DNA of 6,803 nt from an uncultured Paracoccaceae bacterium (GCA_937927885.1 CALEZJ010000147.1:1-6803); one strand, 5' to 3'; numbered from the stretch's first letter, positions 1 through 6,357 are shown. Made by a program: numbers and translations. The notes: generated by a model from the letters alone, not told the origin.

Positions 1-5
1 GAGTC

Positions 6-12
6 GAGGGAG
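6..12 (+). promoter_or_regulatory. Ribosome binding site of paralog A
   Basis: The purine run GAGGGAG lies six bases before the ATG at 19. It supports this start even though the resulting signal peptide has a long n-region. Confidence 0.65.
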
Positions 13-18
13 ATTGCC

Positions 19-546
19 ATGCCCACCATTCCCGTTCCTACGCTCGCCGCCCGGACCCGGCTGACGCGCCCCCGCCCACGGCTTGCCGCTTTCCTGCGGC
101 GCCTCGCTCCGGCGGCGCTGCTGCTGGCGCTGGGTGCTCCGCTCCAGGCGCAGGTGGTTTGGGATTGCGCCCCCGATCTGGCCCAGGCGCGCAACATCGC
201 CGAACCCTGGGAGCAGAACACCCTGACCCTGGCCGACGGCGAGGTGCGTCTGGCCGTGATCGACGCCATCGAACCGGGGGCGGTTCCCTTTCACCTGATG
301 GTGCTGACCCCGCCCTATGACGAACATGGCGCGCGGCGCTGCCATCTGGTCAGCGCAACGGCGGATGTGTTCGGGTTTTCGGCGCTGACGCTTGACGGGA
401 TCGTGGTCCGCGCTCTGCCGGATGGAACCCTCGATCTGGACCTCGGCGCGGGGATCTGGAACGATTCCGACGGCTCGGTCGCGCCCGCCCGGCTGCACCT
501 GACGCTCGATCCGGCCCGGGGCACCCTCAGCGCCCGGATGCAGTGA
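19..546 (+). CDS. Secreted protein of unknown function, paralog A
   Basis: This 175-residue protein is probably exported. It has a long Arg-rich N-terminal region (residues 1-28), a hydrophobic stretch at about 29-42 (LAPAALLLALGAPLQA), and a likely signal-peptidase I site after Ala44. The mature part would start QVVWDC. Two cysteines, Cys50 and Cys108 (in RRCHLVSA), could form a disulfide in the periplasm. No catalytic motif or known domain is recognisable. The mature region aligns along its whole length with the protein at 773-1249: both share QVV-x-[DE]-C, N-I-x-EPW, a V[RQ]-x-A-x-ID-like strand, H-L-x-VL-x-P, and a Cys followed by LVSA or LVVSA. The start is supported by GAGGGAG at 6-12, six bases before the ATG. 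The n-region is unusually long, but no internal ATG offers a shorter start before the hydrophobic core. I recall similar proteins near acpS in Rhodobacteraceae, but their function is unknown to me. Confidence 0.85.
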   Translation: MPTIPVPTLAARTRLTRPRPRLAAFLRRLAPAALLLALGAPLQAQVVWDCAPDLAQARNIAEPWEQNTLTLADGEVRLAVIDAIEPGAVPFHLMVLTPPYDEHGARRCHLVSATADVFGFSALTLDGIVVRALPDGTLDLDLGAGIWNDSDGSVAPARLHLTLDPARGTLSARMQ

Positions 547-719
547 CCGCCGGCCCCGGTCGGAACCCCGCCGGACGCGCCGCTTGCCCCGCTACGCTCG
601 GGCCCTGCCTTTTGCCCCGCCCGTCATCGCGGGGGCCGGACCAAGGGAAAGACCGGCTCCGGCGCGCCGGGGTGACCCGCTGCCGCCCCCGGCTGACGGG
701 CAAGTGTTCGCATGCCCCG

Positions 720-748
720 TTGCGCGACGGCGCGACAGGGTGGAGAAT
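720..748 (+). promoter_or_regulatory. Possible sigma-70-type promoter for paralog B and acpS
   Basis: TTGCGC at 720-725 (three of six consensus bases) and GAGAAT at 743-748 (four of six) are separated by 17 bases. Transcription would start about 18-20 bases before the ATG at 773. The match is weak and rests mainly on good spacing and position. If real, it would drive the 773 gene together with acpS. Confidence 0.25.
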
Positions 749-762
749 GGGGCAAACAACCC

Positions 763-767
763 GGAGG
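763..767 (+). promoter_or_regulatory. Ribosome binding site deciding the start at 773
   Basis: GGAGG lies five bases before the ATG at 773. The open frame extends upstream to about 584, but only this ATG has a strong Shine-Dalgarno site and is immediately followed by a signal peptide. Confidence 0.8.
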
Positions 768-772
768 TGGCC

Positions 773-1249
773 ATGCGTTCCCTGATCCTTGCCCTCGGTC
801 TGGCGCTTGGCCCCGGTCAGATCGCGGTTCAGGCCGCGCTGGCGCAGGTGGTGACCGAATGCGGCTGGATCGGCACCCCGGCCAATATCCTCGAACCCTG
901 GGACCGGTTCAGCCGCACCTTTGCCAATGGGGCGATCCGCGTGGCGCAGATCGACACCGGCGGCGAGCCGGTCTGCTGCGCGCAGCACCTTCTGGTGCTG
1001 GCGCCCTCGGGCAATGGCAGCGACGGTCCGGTCTATCGCCAGTGCCTCGTGGTGTCGGCCCAGCCCGGGCAGGGCTTTTACGAGGTCGATGTTGCAAGCA
1101 TCGCGGCCAGCTATGATCCGGCCCGCGGCCTCTTGCTGTCGGTGCCGGTCGGTCATTGGCACGAGGGGCTGGAGCAGGGCCGCCCGCCGATCTGGGAACC
1201 GATGTTCGTGCGGATCAACCAGGCCACGGGCCAGGTCACGGTGGAATGA
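773..1249 (+). CDS. Secreted protein of unknown function, paralog B
   Basis: This 158-residue protein has a clear signal peptide. MRSL is followed by a hydrophobic core and a likely cleavage site after Ala24 (AALA|QVV). The mature N-terminus QVVTEC parallels QVVWDC of the protein at 19-546. The two also share NI-x-EPW (here 38-43), an ID dipeptide (60-61), HLLVLAP (72-78) and a second conserved Cys (Cys91, in CLVVSA). I read them as paralogs from an old tandem duplication, with Cys30 and Cys91 as the probable conserved disulfide. This copy also has a vicinal Cys68-Cys69 pair that the other lacks. I do not recognise a known domain or active site, so the function is open. The stop codon is only seven bases before acpS, so the two are probably co-transcribed and possibly translationally coupled. 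Confidence 0.87.
   Translation: MRSLILALGLALGPGQIAVQAALAQVVTECGWIGTPANILEPWDRFSRTFANGAIRVAQIDTGGEPVCCAQHLLVLAPSGNGSDGPVYRQCLVVSAQPGQGFYEVDVASIAASYDPARGLLLSVPVGHWHEGLEQGRPPIWEPMFVRINQATGQVTVE
1240..1245 (+). promoter_or_regulatory. Weak ribosome binding site for acpS
   Basis: GGTGGA lies 11 bases before the GTG at 1257, inside the last codons of the upstream gene. It is a poor match to GGAGG at slightly long spacing, so acpS may rely on coupling with the upstream gene. Confidence 0.4.
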
Positions 1250-1256
1250 TCCGGCG

Positions 1257-1655
1257 GTGATTCTGGGCATCGGCACGGATCTGGCGAATATCGAGCGTAT
1301 CGGCCGCACGCTCGACCGGTTTGGCGACCGGTTCCGCCAGAGGGTGTTCACCGAGGTCGAACTGGCCAAGGCGGCGCGGCGCAAGGACGAGGTCGGCACG
1401 CTGGCCAAACGCTGGGCGGCGAAGGAGGCCTGCTCGAAAGCGCTGGGCACCGGCCTTGCCATGGGGATTTCCTGGCGCGACATGGGCGTGGTGAACCGAC
1501 GCGGCGGCCAGCCCGGCATGGTGCTGACCGGCTGGGCGGCGGAGCGGCTGGCGGCCATGACTCCGCCGGGCTTCGAGGCTGTCGTTCATGTCTCGCTGAC
1601 CGACGACCACCCCTGGGCGCAGGCCTTCGTGGTAATCGAGGCGCGACCGCGCTAA
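1257..1655 (+). CDS. acpS: Holo-[acyl-carrier-protein] synthase AcpS
   Basis: AcpS moves the 4'-phosphopantetheine group from coenzyme A to the conserved serine of apo-acyl carrier protein. This activates ACP for fatty acid synthesis in the cytoplasm. With a GTG start at 1257 the product is 132 residues, normal for the family, and begins with the canonical [15 protein letters not shown]. Family hallmarks are all present: Asp8 in the GTD motif and Glu57 in [14 protein letters not shown] (the expected Mg2+ ligands), Lys61 in the same helix, FTEVEL at 31-36, and the C-terminal [15 protein letters not shown] strand (111-125). No upstream in-frame ATG or GTG would give the family's N-terminus, so the GTG is firm. 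The gene follows the secreted protein gene by seven bases. In many alphaproteobacteria acpS sits between pdxJ and lepB-rnc-era; no lepB follows here. Confidence 0.96.
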   Translation: MILGIGTDLANIERIGRTLDRFGDRFRQRVFTEVELAKAARRKDEVGTLAKRWAAKEACSKALGTGLAMGISWRDMGVVNRRGGQPGMVLTGWAAERLAAMTPPGFEAVVHVSLTDDHPWAQAFVVIEARPR

Positions 1656-1691
1656 CCCCGCCCCGCCCCGTGCCCCCGGCCATCGGCCAGA

Positions 1692-1704
1692 TGCCGCCAC
1701 GGCA
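1692..1704 (+). terminator. Small hairpin downstream of acpS, possible terminator
   Basis: TGCCG-CCA-CGGCA is a perfect 5-bp stem with a 3-base loop, 37 bases after the acpS stop. A neighbouring GGCC-ATC-GGCC repeat precedes it. There is no T-run, so a classical Rho-independent terminator is doubtful. Pausing or Rho-assisted termination remains possible. Confidence 0.25.
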
Positions 1705-1717
1705 GTGCACGATCCTC

Positions 1718-1747
1718 TTGCCAGAGCCCCGGCCGATCACCAAGGAT
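1718..1747 (+). promoter_or_regulatory. Possible promoter for the DUF2147 gene
   Basis: TTGCCA at 1718-1723 matches five of six bases of a -35 box. The best -10 candidate is the poor AAGGAT at 1742-1747, with an 18-base spacer. The gap of about 110 bases after acpS makes a separate promoter here reasonable, but the sequence support is weak. Confidence 0.22.
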
Positions 1748-1754
1748 GCGCGCA

Positions 1755-1761
1755 GGGAGGA
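1755..1761 (+). promoter_or_regulatory. Ribosome binding site deciding the DUF2147 start
   Basis: GGGAGGA lies six bases before the ATG at 1768. It favours this start over an in-frame GTG at 1705, which would put 21 non-signal-like residues ahead of the signal peptide. Confidence 0.8.
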
Positions 1762-1767
1762 ACCACC

Positions 1768-2160
1768 ATGAAAACCGCAATTCTGACGATGATTCTGTCG
1801 ACGGCGCTGGGGGTCGGTGCGGCGCTGGCGGATCCGGCGCTGGGACGCTGGCGGACACAACCCGATGACAATGGCAACACCGGCATCGTCGAGATGGTGA
1901 TGTGCGGCGACCGCCTGTGCGGCACCCTGACCCAGTCGATGCGCGCCAATGGCGAGGTCTTTCAATCGGCCAATGTCGGCCGCCGGATCGTCTGGGACAT
2001 GGAACCGCGTGGCAACGGGTCGTATCGCGACGGGCAGATCTGGTCTCCGGACCGCGACCAGACCTATTCCTCGCGCATGACCCTGGCGGGCGACACGCTG
2101 ACGGTGGCGGGTTGCGTGCTGTTCATCTGCCGCGACCAGACCTGGACCCGCGCGCGCTGA
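1768..2160 (+). CDS. Secreted DUF2147 family protein
   Basis: This 130-residue protein has a clean signal peptide (MKTAILTMILSTALGVGAALA, cleavage after Ala21) followed by the DUF2147 pattern. LGRWRT at 25-30 is the family's LGxWxT entry. CGDRLCGTL (46-54) is the central CG-x3-CG motif. A short MTLAGDTLTVAGC strand (104-116) and C-R-D-Q-T-W-x-R (121-128) close the domain. Four cysteines (46, 51, 116, 121) are placed for two disulfides in the periplasm. The family is a small beta-rich, lipocalin-like secreted domain whose molecular role is not established. At about 109 mature residues it is a single compact domain with nothing extra. It lies about 110 bases after acpS and 80 bases before the transporter gene on the same strand, so co-transcription with the transporter is possible but not shown. 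Confidence 0.9.
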   Translation: MKTAILTMILSTALGVGAALADPALGRWRTQPDDNGNTGIVEMVMCGDRLCGTLTQSMRANGEVFQSANVGRRIVWDMEPRGNGSYRDGQIWSPDRDQTYSSRMTLAGDTLTVAGCVLFICRDQTWTRAR

Positions 2161-2226
2161 CAGGCAATGGGCAGGTTTCGGGTCGCCGGGCGCCCCCTTG
2201 GCGTGGCAGTGGGGGCAACTGACCCC

Positions 2227-2232
2227 GAGGAG
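2227..2232 (+). promoter_or_regulatory. Ribosome binding site of the EamA transporter
   Basis: GAGGAG lies eight bases before the ATG at 2241. It fixes the start just ahead of the first membrane helix. Confidence 0.7.
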
Positions 2233-2240
2233 TTCTGTCC

Positions 2241-3125
2241 ATGACCGGCGCCGACTGGTTGCGATTGTGCCTGCTGTCCGTCCTGTGGGGCGGCTCCTTC
2301 TTCTTTGTCGGGGTCGCGGCCCCCGCGCTGCCGCCCCTGACCATCGTCGTGGTTCGGGTTGGCCTGGCGGCGCTGGTGCTGGCGGCGGCCCTGCCGATCC
2401 TGCGCCTGGACTGGCCGCGCGGCCGAGGGGTCTGGGCGGCGCTGGCGGTGATGGCGCTGTTGAACAACCTCGCACCCTTCACGCTCTTCGTGCTGGCGCA
2501 GGGGCAGATCGGCAGCGGGCTGGCGGCGATCCTGAACGCGACCACGCCGCTGTGGGGTGTGCTGATCGCGCCCTGGCTGAACCGGGACGAGCCCCTGACC
2601 CTTGCGCGCGGGCTGGGCGTGGGGCTGGGGTTCGGCGGGGTCGTGGTGATGATGGGGGCTGCGGCCCCCGGGGCGGCGCTCTGGCCCGAACTCGCCTGTC
2701 TGGCGGCGGCGCTGTGCTACGCGCTGGCCGGGGTCTGGGGGCGGCGGTTTCGCACCCTCGGCCTCGCACCGCTCAGCGCGGCCTTCGGCCAGGTGACCTG
2801 CGCGACCGTCATGCTGCTGCCGCTGGTCGCGCTGATCGAGCGACCCTGGACGCTGGCAATGCCCGCGCCGACCGTTCTGGCCGCGCTGGTGGCGCTGGCG
2901 GTGCTGTCGACCTCGCTGGCCTATGGGCTCTATTTCGGGCTGATCGCGCGGGCCGGGGCGGTCAATGCCACGCTGGTGACCTTTCTGGTGCCCGTCAGCG
3001 CGCTGGCGCTGGGGGCCGCCTTCCTCGGCGAATCGCTGGCACCCCGCCAGATCGCCGGCATGGCGCTGATCGCGTTGGGGCTGGTGGTGATCGACGGGCG
3101 CCTGTGGCGCCGCATCGCCGCCTGA
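2241..3125 (+). CDS. EamA/DMT-family inner-membrane transporter
   Basis: This 294-residue protein is nearly all hydrophobic and fits ten membrane helices, formed by two tandem EamA domains of five helices each (about 8-139 and 145-288). Family marks visible in the first half are LWGGSFFFVGVA (15-26), Arg39 in the second helix, NATTPLW (99-105) and a Glu (117) after helix four. In the second half they are FLVPVSALALGAAFLGESL and the closing QIAGMALIALGLVVI. Members of the drug/metabolite transporter superfamily typically export amino acids, metabolites or drugs, driven by the proton gradient. The substrate cannot be told from sequence. The length is standard and both halves are complete. The gene ends 28 bases from the stop codon of the convergent alaX gene. 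Confidence 0.93.
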   Translation: MTGADWLRLCLLSVLWGGSFFFVGVAAPALPPLTIVVVRVGLAALVLAAALPILRLDWPRGRGVWAALAVMALLNNLAPFTLFVLAQGQIGSGLAAILNATTPLWGVLIAPWLNRDEPLTLARGLGVGLGFGGVVVMMGAAAPGAALWPELACLAAALCYALAGVWGRRFRTLGLAPLSAAFGQVTCATVMLLPLVALIERPWTLAMPAPTVLAALVALAVLSTSLAYGLYFGLIARAGAVNATLVTFLVPVSALALGAAFLGESLAPRQIAGMALIALGLVVIDGRLWRRIAA

Positions 3126-3141
3126 GCCGGGGGCAGACCGA

Positions 3142-3154
3142 ACGCGGGCCGCGT
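3142..3154. terminator. Short hairpin between convergent genes, possible bidirectional terminator
   Basis: ACGCG-GGC-CGCGT is a perfect 5-bp stem with a 3-base loop. It lies in the 28-base gap between the convergent eamA-type and alaX genes and touches the last base of the alaX stop codon. It reads the same on both strands, as a bidirectional terminator would. No T-run follows on either strand, so the call is weak. Confidence 0.3.
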
Positions 3155-3867
3155 CAAGCCAGAACCACCGAGACGCGGCGGTTCTGCTTGCCCTTCTTTT
3201 CGATCTTGCCCAGCGCGACGCGGCCGATTTCGGCGGTCGAGCGCACATGCGTGCCGCCGCAGGGTTGCAGGTCGATCTGCCGGTCCGCGGTGCCGATGCG
3301 CACCAGTCGCACCCTTCCCTGACCGGTGGGCGGGCGCACGGACATGGTTTTCACCAGCCCGGGATTCGCCTCCAGCTCGGCGTCGGTGATCCACTGGTCG
3401 GTGACCGGAAAATCCTGCGCGATCAGGTCATTGAGCGCATCCTCGATCGCCTGCACGTCCTGCGGCGGCTCGGGCATGTCGAAATCCAGCCGCCCCTTTC
3501 CCGCGCCGATCGCCCCGCCCGAAACCGGCAGCGGCAGCACCACCGACAACAGGTGCAGCGCCGTGTGAACCCGCATGTGCAGGTGGCGGCGGTCCCAGTC
3601 CAGGGTCAGGGTCACCGCGCTGCCGGGCGGGGGCAGGGCGGCGCCCGGTTCCACCATCAGGGCAATGTCGGTGCCGTCCTTGCGCGCCTCGGTCAGGCTG
3701 ATCCGCCCGCCCGCCCAGTCCAGCCAGCCGCTGTCGCCGGGCTGGCCGCCGCCGGTCGGATAAAGCACCGAGGCCGCGACGACCAGCGCCCCGTCTTCGG
3801 TGTGGCGGATGACGTCGGTCGCGCAGCTTCGGGCGTAGGGGTCAGAACGAAAGAGCGGGTCGGTCAA
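3154..3867 (-). CDS. alaX: Alanyl-tRNA editing protein AlaX
   Basis: AlaX is a free-standing homolog of the alanyl-tRNA synthetase editing domain. It is a zinc-dependent hydrolase that removes serine (and in some members glycine) wrongly attached to tRNA-Ala. The 237-residue protein shows the zinc-site motif HTALH (His101, His105) and the paired CGGTH (Cys203, His207). The glycine-rich YPTGGGQPGDSG (36-47) near the N-terminus marks the longer AlaX-M type rather than the short AlaX-S. VKTMSVRPPTGQGRVRLVRIG (172-192 region) precedes the second motif as in bacterial relatives. The start is TTG, overlapping the channel gene's stop in TTGA. No ATG occurs in frame before Met71, which would remove the Gly-rich motif. 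A GAGG seven bases upstream supports TTG. It is the last gene of the minus-strand operon after cysteine synthase and the channel. Confidence 0.93.
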   Translation of the reverse strand: MTDPLFRSDPYARSCATDVIRHTEDGALVVAASVLYPTGGGQPGDSGWLDWAGGRISLTEARKDGTDIALMVEPGAALPPPGSAVTLTLDWDRRHLHMRVHTALHLLSVVLPLPVSGGAIGAGKGRLDFDMPEPPQDVQAIEDALNDLIAQDFPVTDQWITDAELEANPGLVKTMSVRPPTGQGRVRLVRIGTADRQIDLQPCGGTHVRSTAEIGRVALGKIEKKGKQNRRVSVVLA

Positions 3868-6353
3868 CGGGTGGCCTCGCGGAATTCGGGGTCGGTGTCG
3901 TCGTGATCCTCGGCCGCGCTGTCGGTGTCGCGGTCGGCCAGCGGTTGCGGCTGCGTCAGGGCGGCGCCGGCGGGACCCTGCGGTTGCGCCCCCGTCGGCC
4001 GTCCGGTCAGCGCCTCGGGGTTGCGGATCCAGATGTCGCGCTGGGCATAGGGGATCTCGATCCCTTCCTCGACAAATCGCGCCGCGATCTTGTGGTTGAT
4101 GTTCGAGGCGACCGACATCTTGAAATTCACGTCGCGCAGGATGGCGCGCACCTCGAATTCCAGCGCATCGGCGCCAAAGCGCACGAACAGCACGCTGGGC
4201 GCCGGGTCGAGCATGACCAGAGGTTCCGCCTCGACGATCTCGCGCAGGACGGATTCGACCTTGCGGGTGTCGCTGCCATAGGCCACGCCCACCGGCACGA
4301 TGACCCGCCCGGTCTTGGACGATTTGGTAAAGTTGGTGACCGCGCCCGAAATCAGGTCTGCGTTCGGCACGATGACTTTTGATCGGTCAAAGGTCTGGAT
4401 CATCGTCGAGCGCACCGAAATGCGTTCGATGATGCCCGAGGTCTGGCCGACCTGCACCCAGTCGCCCTCGGACACCGGGCGTTCGATCAACAGGATGATG
4501 CCCGACACGAAATTCGACACGATGTTCTGCAGGCCAAAGCCGATGCCCACCGACAGGGCACCCGCGACGATGGCAAGGCCGCTGAGGTTGATGCCGGCCA
4601 CCGAAAAGGCCACCAGCGTCGCGGCGATGATCCCGACATAGCCGACGCCCGAGACGATGGCCTTCTGCGCCCCGCGTTCAAGGCTGGTTTTCGGCAGGAC
4701 CGAGGTTCCCAGCGCGCCCTGCAGCGCGCGGGTGATCAAATAGCCGATGGCAAAGACGACGAGGAACCACAGGATCGTGGTGGGCGACAGCCGCGCGCCA
4801 CCCAGTTCGAACCCGCCCGAAATCCAGTTGTAAAGCTCCCACAGGTCGGTGCTGCGCGCGCCCCAGATCAAGGACAGCACCGGCAGCGCGATGGCGGTCA
4901 GCATCAGTCCGGCCAGCGCGGGGACGAGGGCGTTCGACGTCCCCTCGGGCAGGCCCAGCGCCGCTTCGTAGATCGCCGTGACCAGCCGTTGCAGCACCAG
5001 GATCAGCCCGATCAGGCCCAGGGATTCGGCGGCCGGATAGATCAGCTGGTTGGCGCCGCCGAAATAGCCGAACGCCGCCAGCACCGGGGCCGCCACCGCG
5101 ACGAACATCAACAGCTTGGCGCCGATCCAGATCGTGCGGTCGACAAAGCTGGGCCCCGAGACCGGGGTCGTCGGGTCCAGTCGTTCGGGCGAGAGCGAGT
5201 GACGCGCAAGGATGCGGCCGAGGCGCCACATCGCCAGGCCCTGCAACACGATCACATGGAAGAACAGCACCGACACCGCGGCATCGCTTTGCACGCTGGG
5301 CTGGATCAGCGCGGTAAAGATCAGCCCCCAGGCCGAAACCCCCGCCACCAGCAGGGCAGCGATGCGCGCCTGTTTGCGCGCCGCCTTGTCCAGCCGCAGG
5401 ATCAGCCCCGGATCGTCGACGATCGGGAACAGATGCAGCGACAGCCAGCGCACCAGGATCAAGAGCAGCCCGCCTTCGCCGATCTGGGCCACCATGTCGG
5501 TGACGGTCGTCCCGCCAAGGCCGGTGCGTTCCAGTGCAAGCACCAGCAGCGACAGGCCAAAGAACGGGATGACGATCTGGGTCAGCGACAGGAAGAAGGC
5601 CGCCACAAAGCGCCCGCGCAGCAAGGTGCTGGATCGCAAAAGCTGGACGGTCAGCGATTCCATCCATTGTCGCCCGCGGGCGAGCAACCCCAGGGCGACG
5701 CCCAGAAACAGGATGACCACCGGCAGGCTGGACCAGAAACCGGCGCGGATTTCCGGGTTCAACCAGGAATTGTAGGTCTCGCCCCAGACGGTCAGCAGCG
5801 ACGAGATCAGCGCATCCGTGGCGACCGGCCAGTTGGCCGGGTTCATCGGCAGCGGCCAGACCCTTGTCAGCGCCTGCGCCTGACGTTCGCGCAGCACGCG
5901 GTCGATGCCGCGCACGATGGCTTCGGCGCGGGTCAGCGCCTCCTCGGCGGCCAGCAGCGGCGCCTCGCGCGTGGCCAGCAGCTGCGCCAGCTCGGCGCGG
6001 CGGGCGGTGATCTCGGGCGCCTCGGTGACCCCTTCGGCGGGGGGCGGGCCCAGCGCCGCGATCTGCTCGCGCAGGGTCGCGATGCGCTGGCGCTGGTGGT
6101 CGCGGGCGGCGACGAACTGCGCGCGCATTTCCACGACCTGCGAGCGGATCAGGTTCAGCGTCGCTTCGCGGGTGGCGGCGCTTTCGGTGCGCCGCTCGGC
6201 GGCGGCGGCCAGAATGGCCCAGCGCGCGTAATCGGGGGGCTCGACCTGCGAGCTCTGGGCCAGCGCCGGGGCGCTGACCCACAGGCCCACCACCACCAGC
6301 ACCAGCGCCAGCAGACGGACAAGAACCCTGGCCGGACCCTGCGCGCGCCCCAT
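3864..6353 (-). CDS. Large MscS-family mechanosensitive channel with DUF3772 domain
   Basis: This 829-residue inner-membrane channel probably opens under membrane tension to release solutes on osmotic downshock. A signal peptide ends near Ala32 (SAPALA|Q). A periplasmic DUF3772-type region follows (about 40-170), rich in Arg, Glu, Ala and Leu and likely coiled-coil. About eleven hydrophobic segments span 206-624. The last is the pore-lining helix AGALSVGIGFGLQN (597-610) running into SNFVSGIILLIERP. The cytoplasmic MscS beta-domain includes EGDWVQVGQTSGIIERI and VPNADLISGAVTNF (662-675), and a C-terminal domain runs to about 780. The last 45 residues are a Gln/Pro- then Asp/Glu-rich tail, probably disordered. 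The layout resembles MscK but is shorter. The ATG at 6353 is chosen because it gives a signal peptide and lies four bases after the cysteine synthase stop; the open frame further upstream is antisense-like Arg/Pro-rich sequence overlapping that gene. Confidence 0.93.
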   Translation of the reverse strand: MGRAQGPARVLVRLLALVLVVVGLWVSAPALAQSSQVEPPDYARWAILAAAAERRTESAATREATLNLIRSQVVEMRAQFVAARDHQRQRIATLREQIAALGPPPAEGVTEAPEITARRAELAQLLATREAPLLAAEEALTRAEAIVRGIDRVLRERQAQALTRVWPLPMNPANWPVATDALISSLLTVWGETYNSWLNPEIRAGFWSSLPVVILFLGVALGLLARGRQWMESLTVQLLRSSTLLRGRFVAAFFLSLTQIVIPFFGLSLLVLALERTGLGGTTVTDMVAQIGEGGLLLILVRWLSLHLFPIVDDPGLILRLDKAARKQARIAALLVAGVSAWGLIFTALIQPSVQSDAAVSVLFFHVIVLQGLAMWRLGRILARHSLSPERLDPTTPVSGPSFVDRTIWIGAKLLMFVAVAAPVLAAFGYFGGANQLIYPAAESLGLIGLILVLQRLVTAIYEAALGLPEGTSNALVPALAGLMLTAIALPVLSLIWGARSTDLWELYNWISGGFELGGARLSPTTILWFLVVFAIGYLITRALQGALGTSVLPKTSLERGAQKAIVSGVGYVGIIAATLVAFSVAGINLSGLAIVAGALSVGIGFGLQNIVSNFVSGIILLIERPVSEGDWVQVGQTSGIIERISVRSTMIQTFDRSKVIVPNADLISGAVTNFTKSSKTGRVIVPVGVAYGSDTRKVESVLREIVEAEPLVMLDPAPSVLFVRFGADALEFEVRAILRDVNFKMSVASNINHKIAARFVEEGIEIPYAQRDIWIRNPEALTGRPTGAQPQGPAGAALTQPQPLADRDTDSAAEDHDDTDPEFREATR
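3875..3878 (-). promoter_or_regulatory. Ribosome binding site supporting the TTG start of alaX
   Basis: GAGG on the minus strand sits seven bases before the TTG codon, inside the last codons of the channel gene. With the 4-base overlap this suggests coupled or re-initiated translation. Confidence 0.6.
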
Positions 6354-6357
6354 GGCC

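Larger units (their letters stand above)
547..772. other. Intergenic region between the two paralogs
   Basis: This 226-base gap has no convincing gene. It contains an imperfect hairpin (632-639 with 653-660, eight pairs including one G-U, 13-base loop) and, directly after it, a 12-base palindrome at 659-670. No T-run follows either, so neither is a classical intrinsic terminator. The hairpin could still slow transcription or stabilise the upstream mRNA. The frame of the downstream gene stays open through much of this region, but its translation (Pro/Arg-rich, no signal peptide) looks non-coding, and the real start is at 773. Confidence 0.5.

Noticed and set aside
19..150. Twin-arginine export signal in the first secreted protein
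   Set aside because: Arg27-Arg28 precede the hydrophobic core, but the following residues (Leu-Ala-Pro) do not fit the SRRxFLK pattern. Ordinary Sec export is simpler.
584..772. N-terminal extension of the paralog B gene
   Set aside because: The frame is open, but the extension is Pro/Arg-rich and would bury the signal peptide. A strong GGAGG supports the ATG at 773.
19..1249. Lipoprotein processing of the two paralogs
   Set aside because: The first cysteine lies several residues after the likely signal-peptidase I site and is not preceded by a lipobox.
527..1558. Long minus-strand ORF of 343 codons opposite the paralog B and acpS genes
   Set aside because: It is antisense to acpS, which is certain. 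The translation is rich in Arg, Pro, Ala and Ser with no recognisable domain, as expected of antisense frames in GC-rich DNA.
2192..2216. GCCCCC / GGGGGC inverted repeat (13-base loop) before the transporter gene
   Set aside because: It is a 6-bp stem with a long loop and no T-run, and is easily due to chance at this GC content.
2064..3248. Minus-strand ORF of 394 codons across the transporter gene
   Set aside because: It is Gln/Arg/Gly-rich low-complexity translation antisense to a clear EamA gene, with no ribosome site or motif.
4678..6282. Minus-strand ORF of 534 codons in another frame of the channel gene
   Set aside because: It is an out-of-frame Arg/Ala/Gly-rich translation within the channel gene, with no domain or signal.
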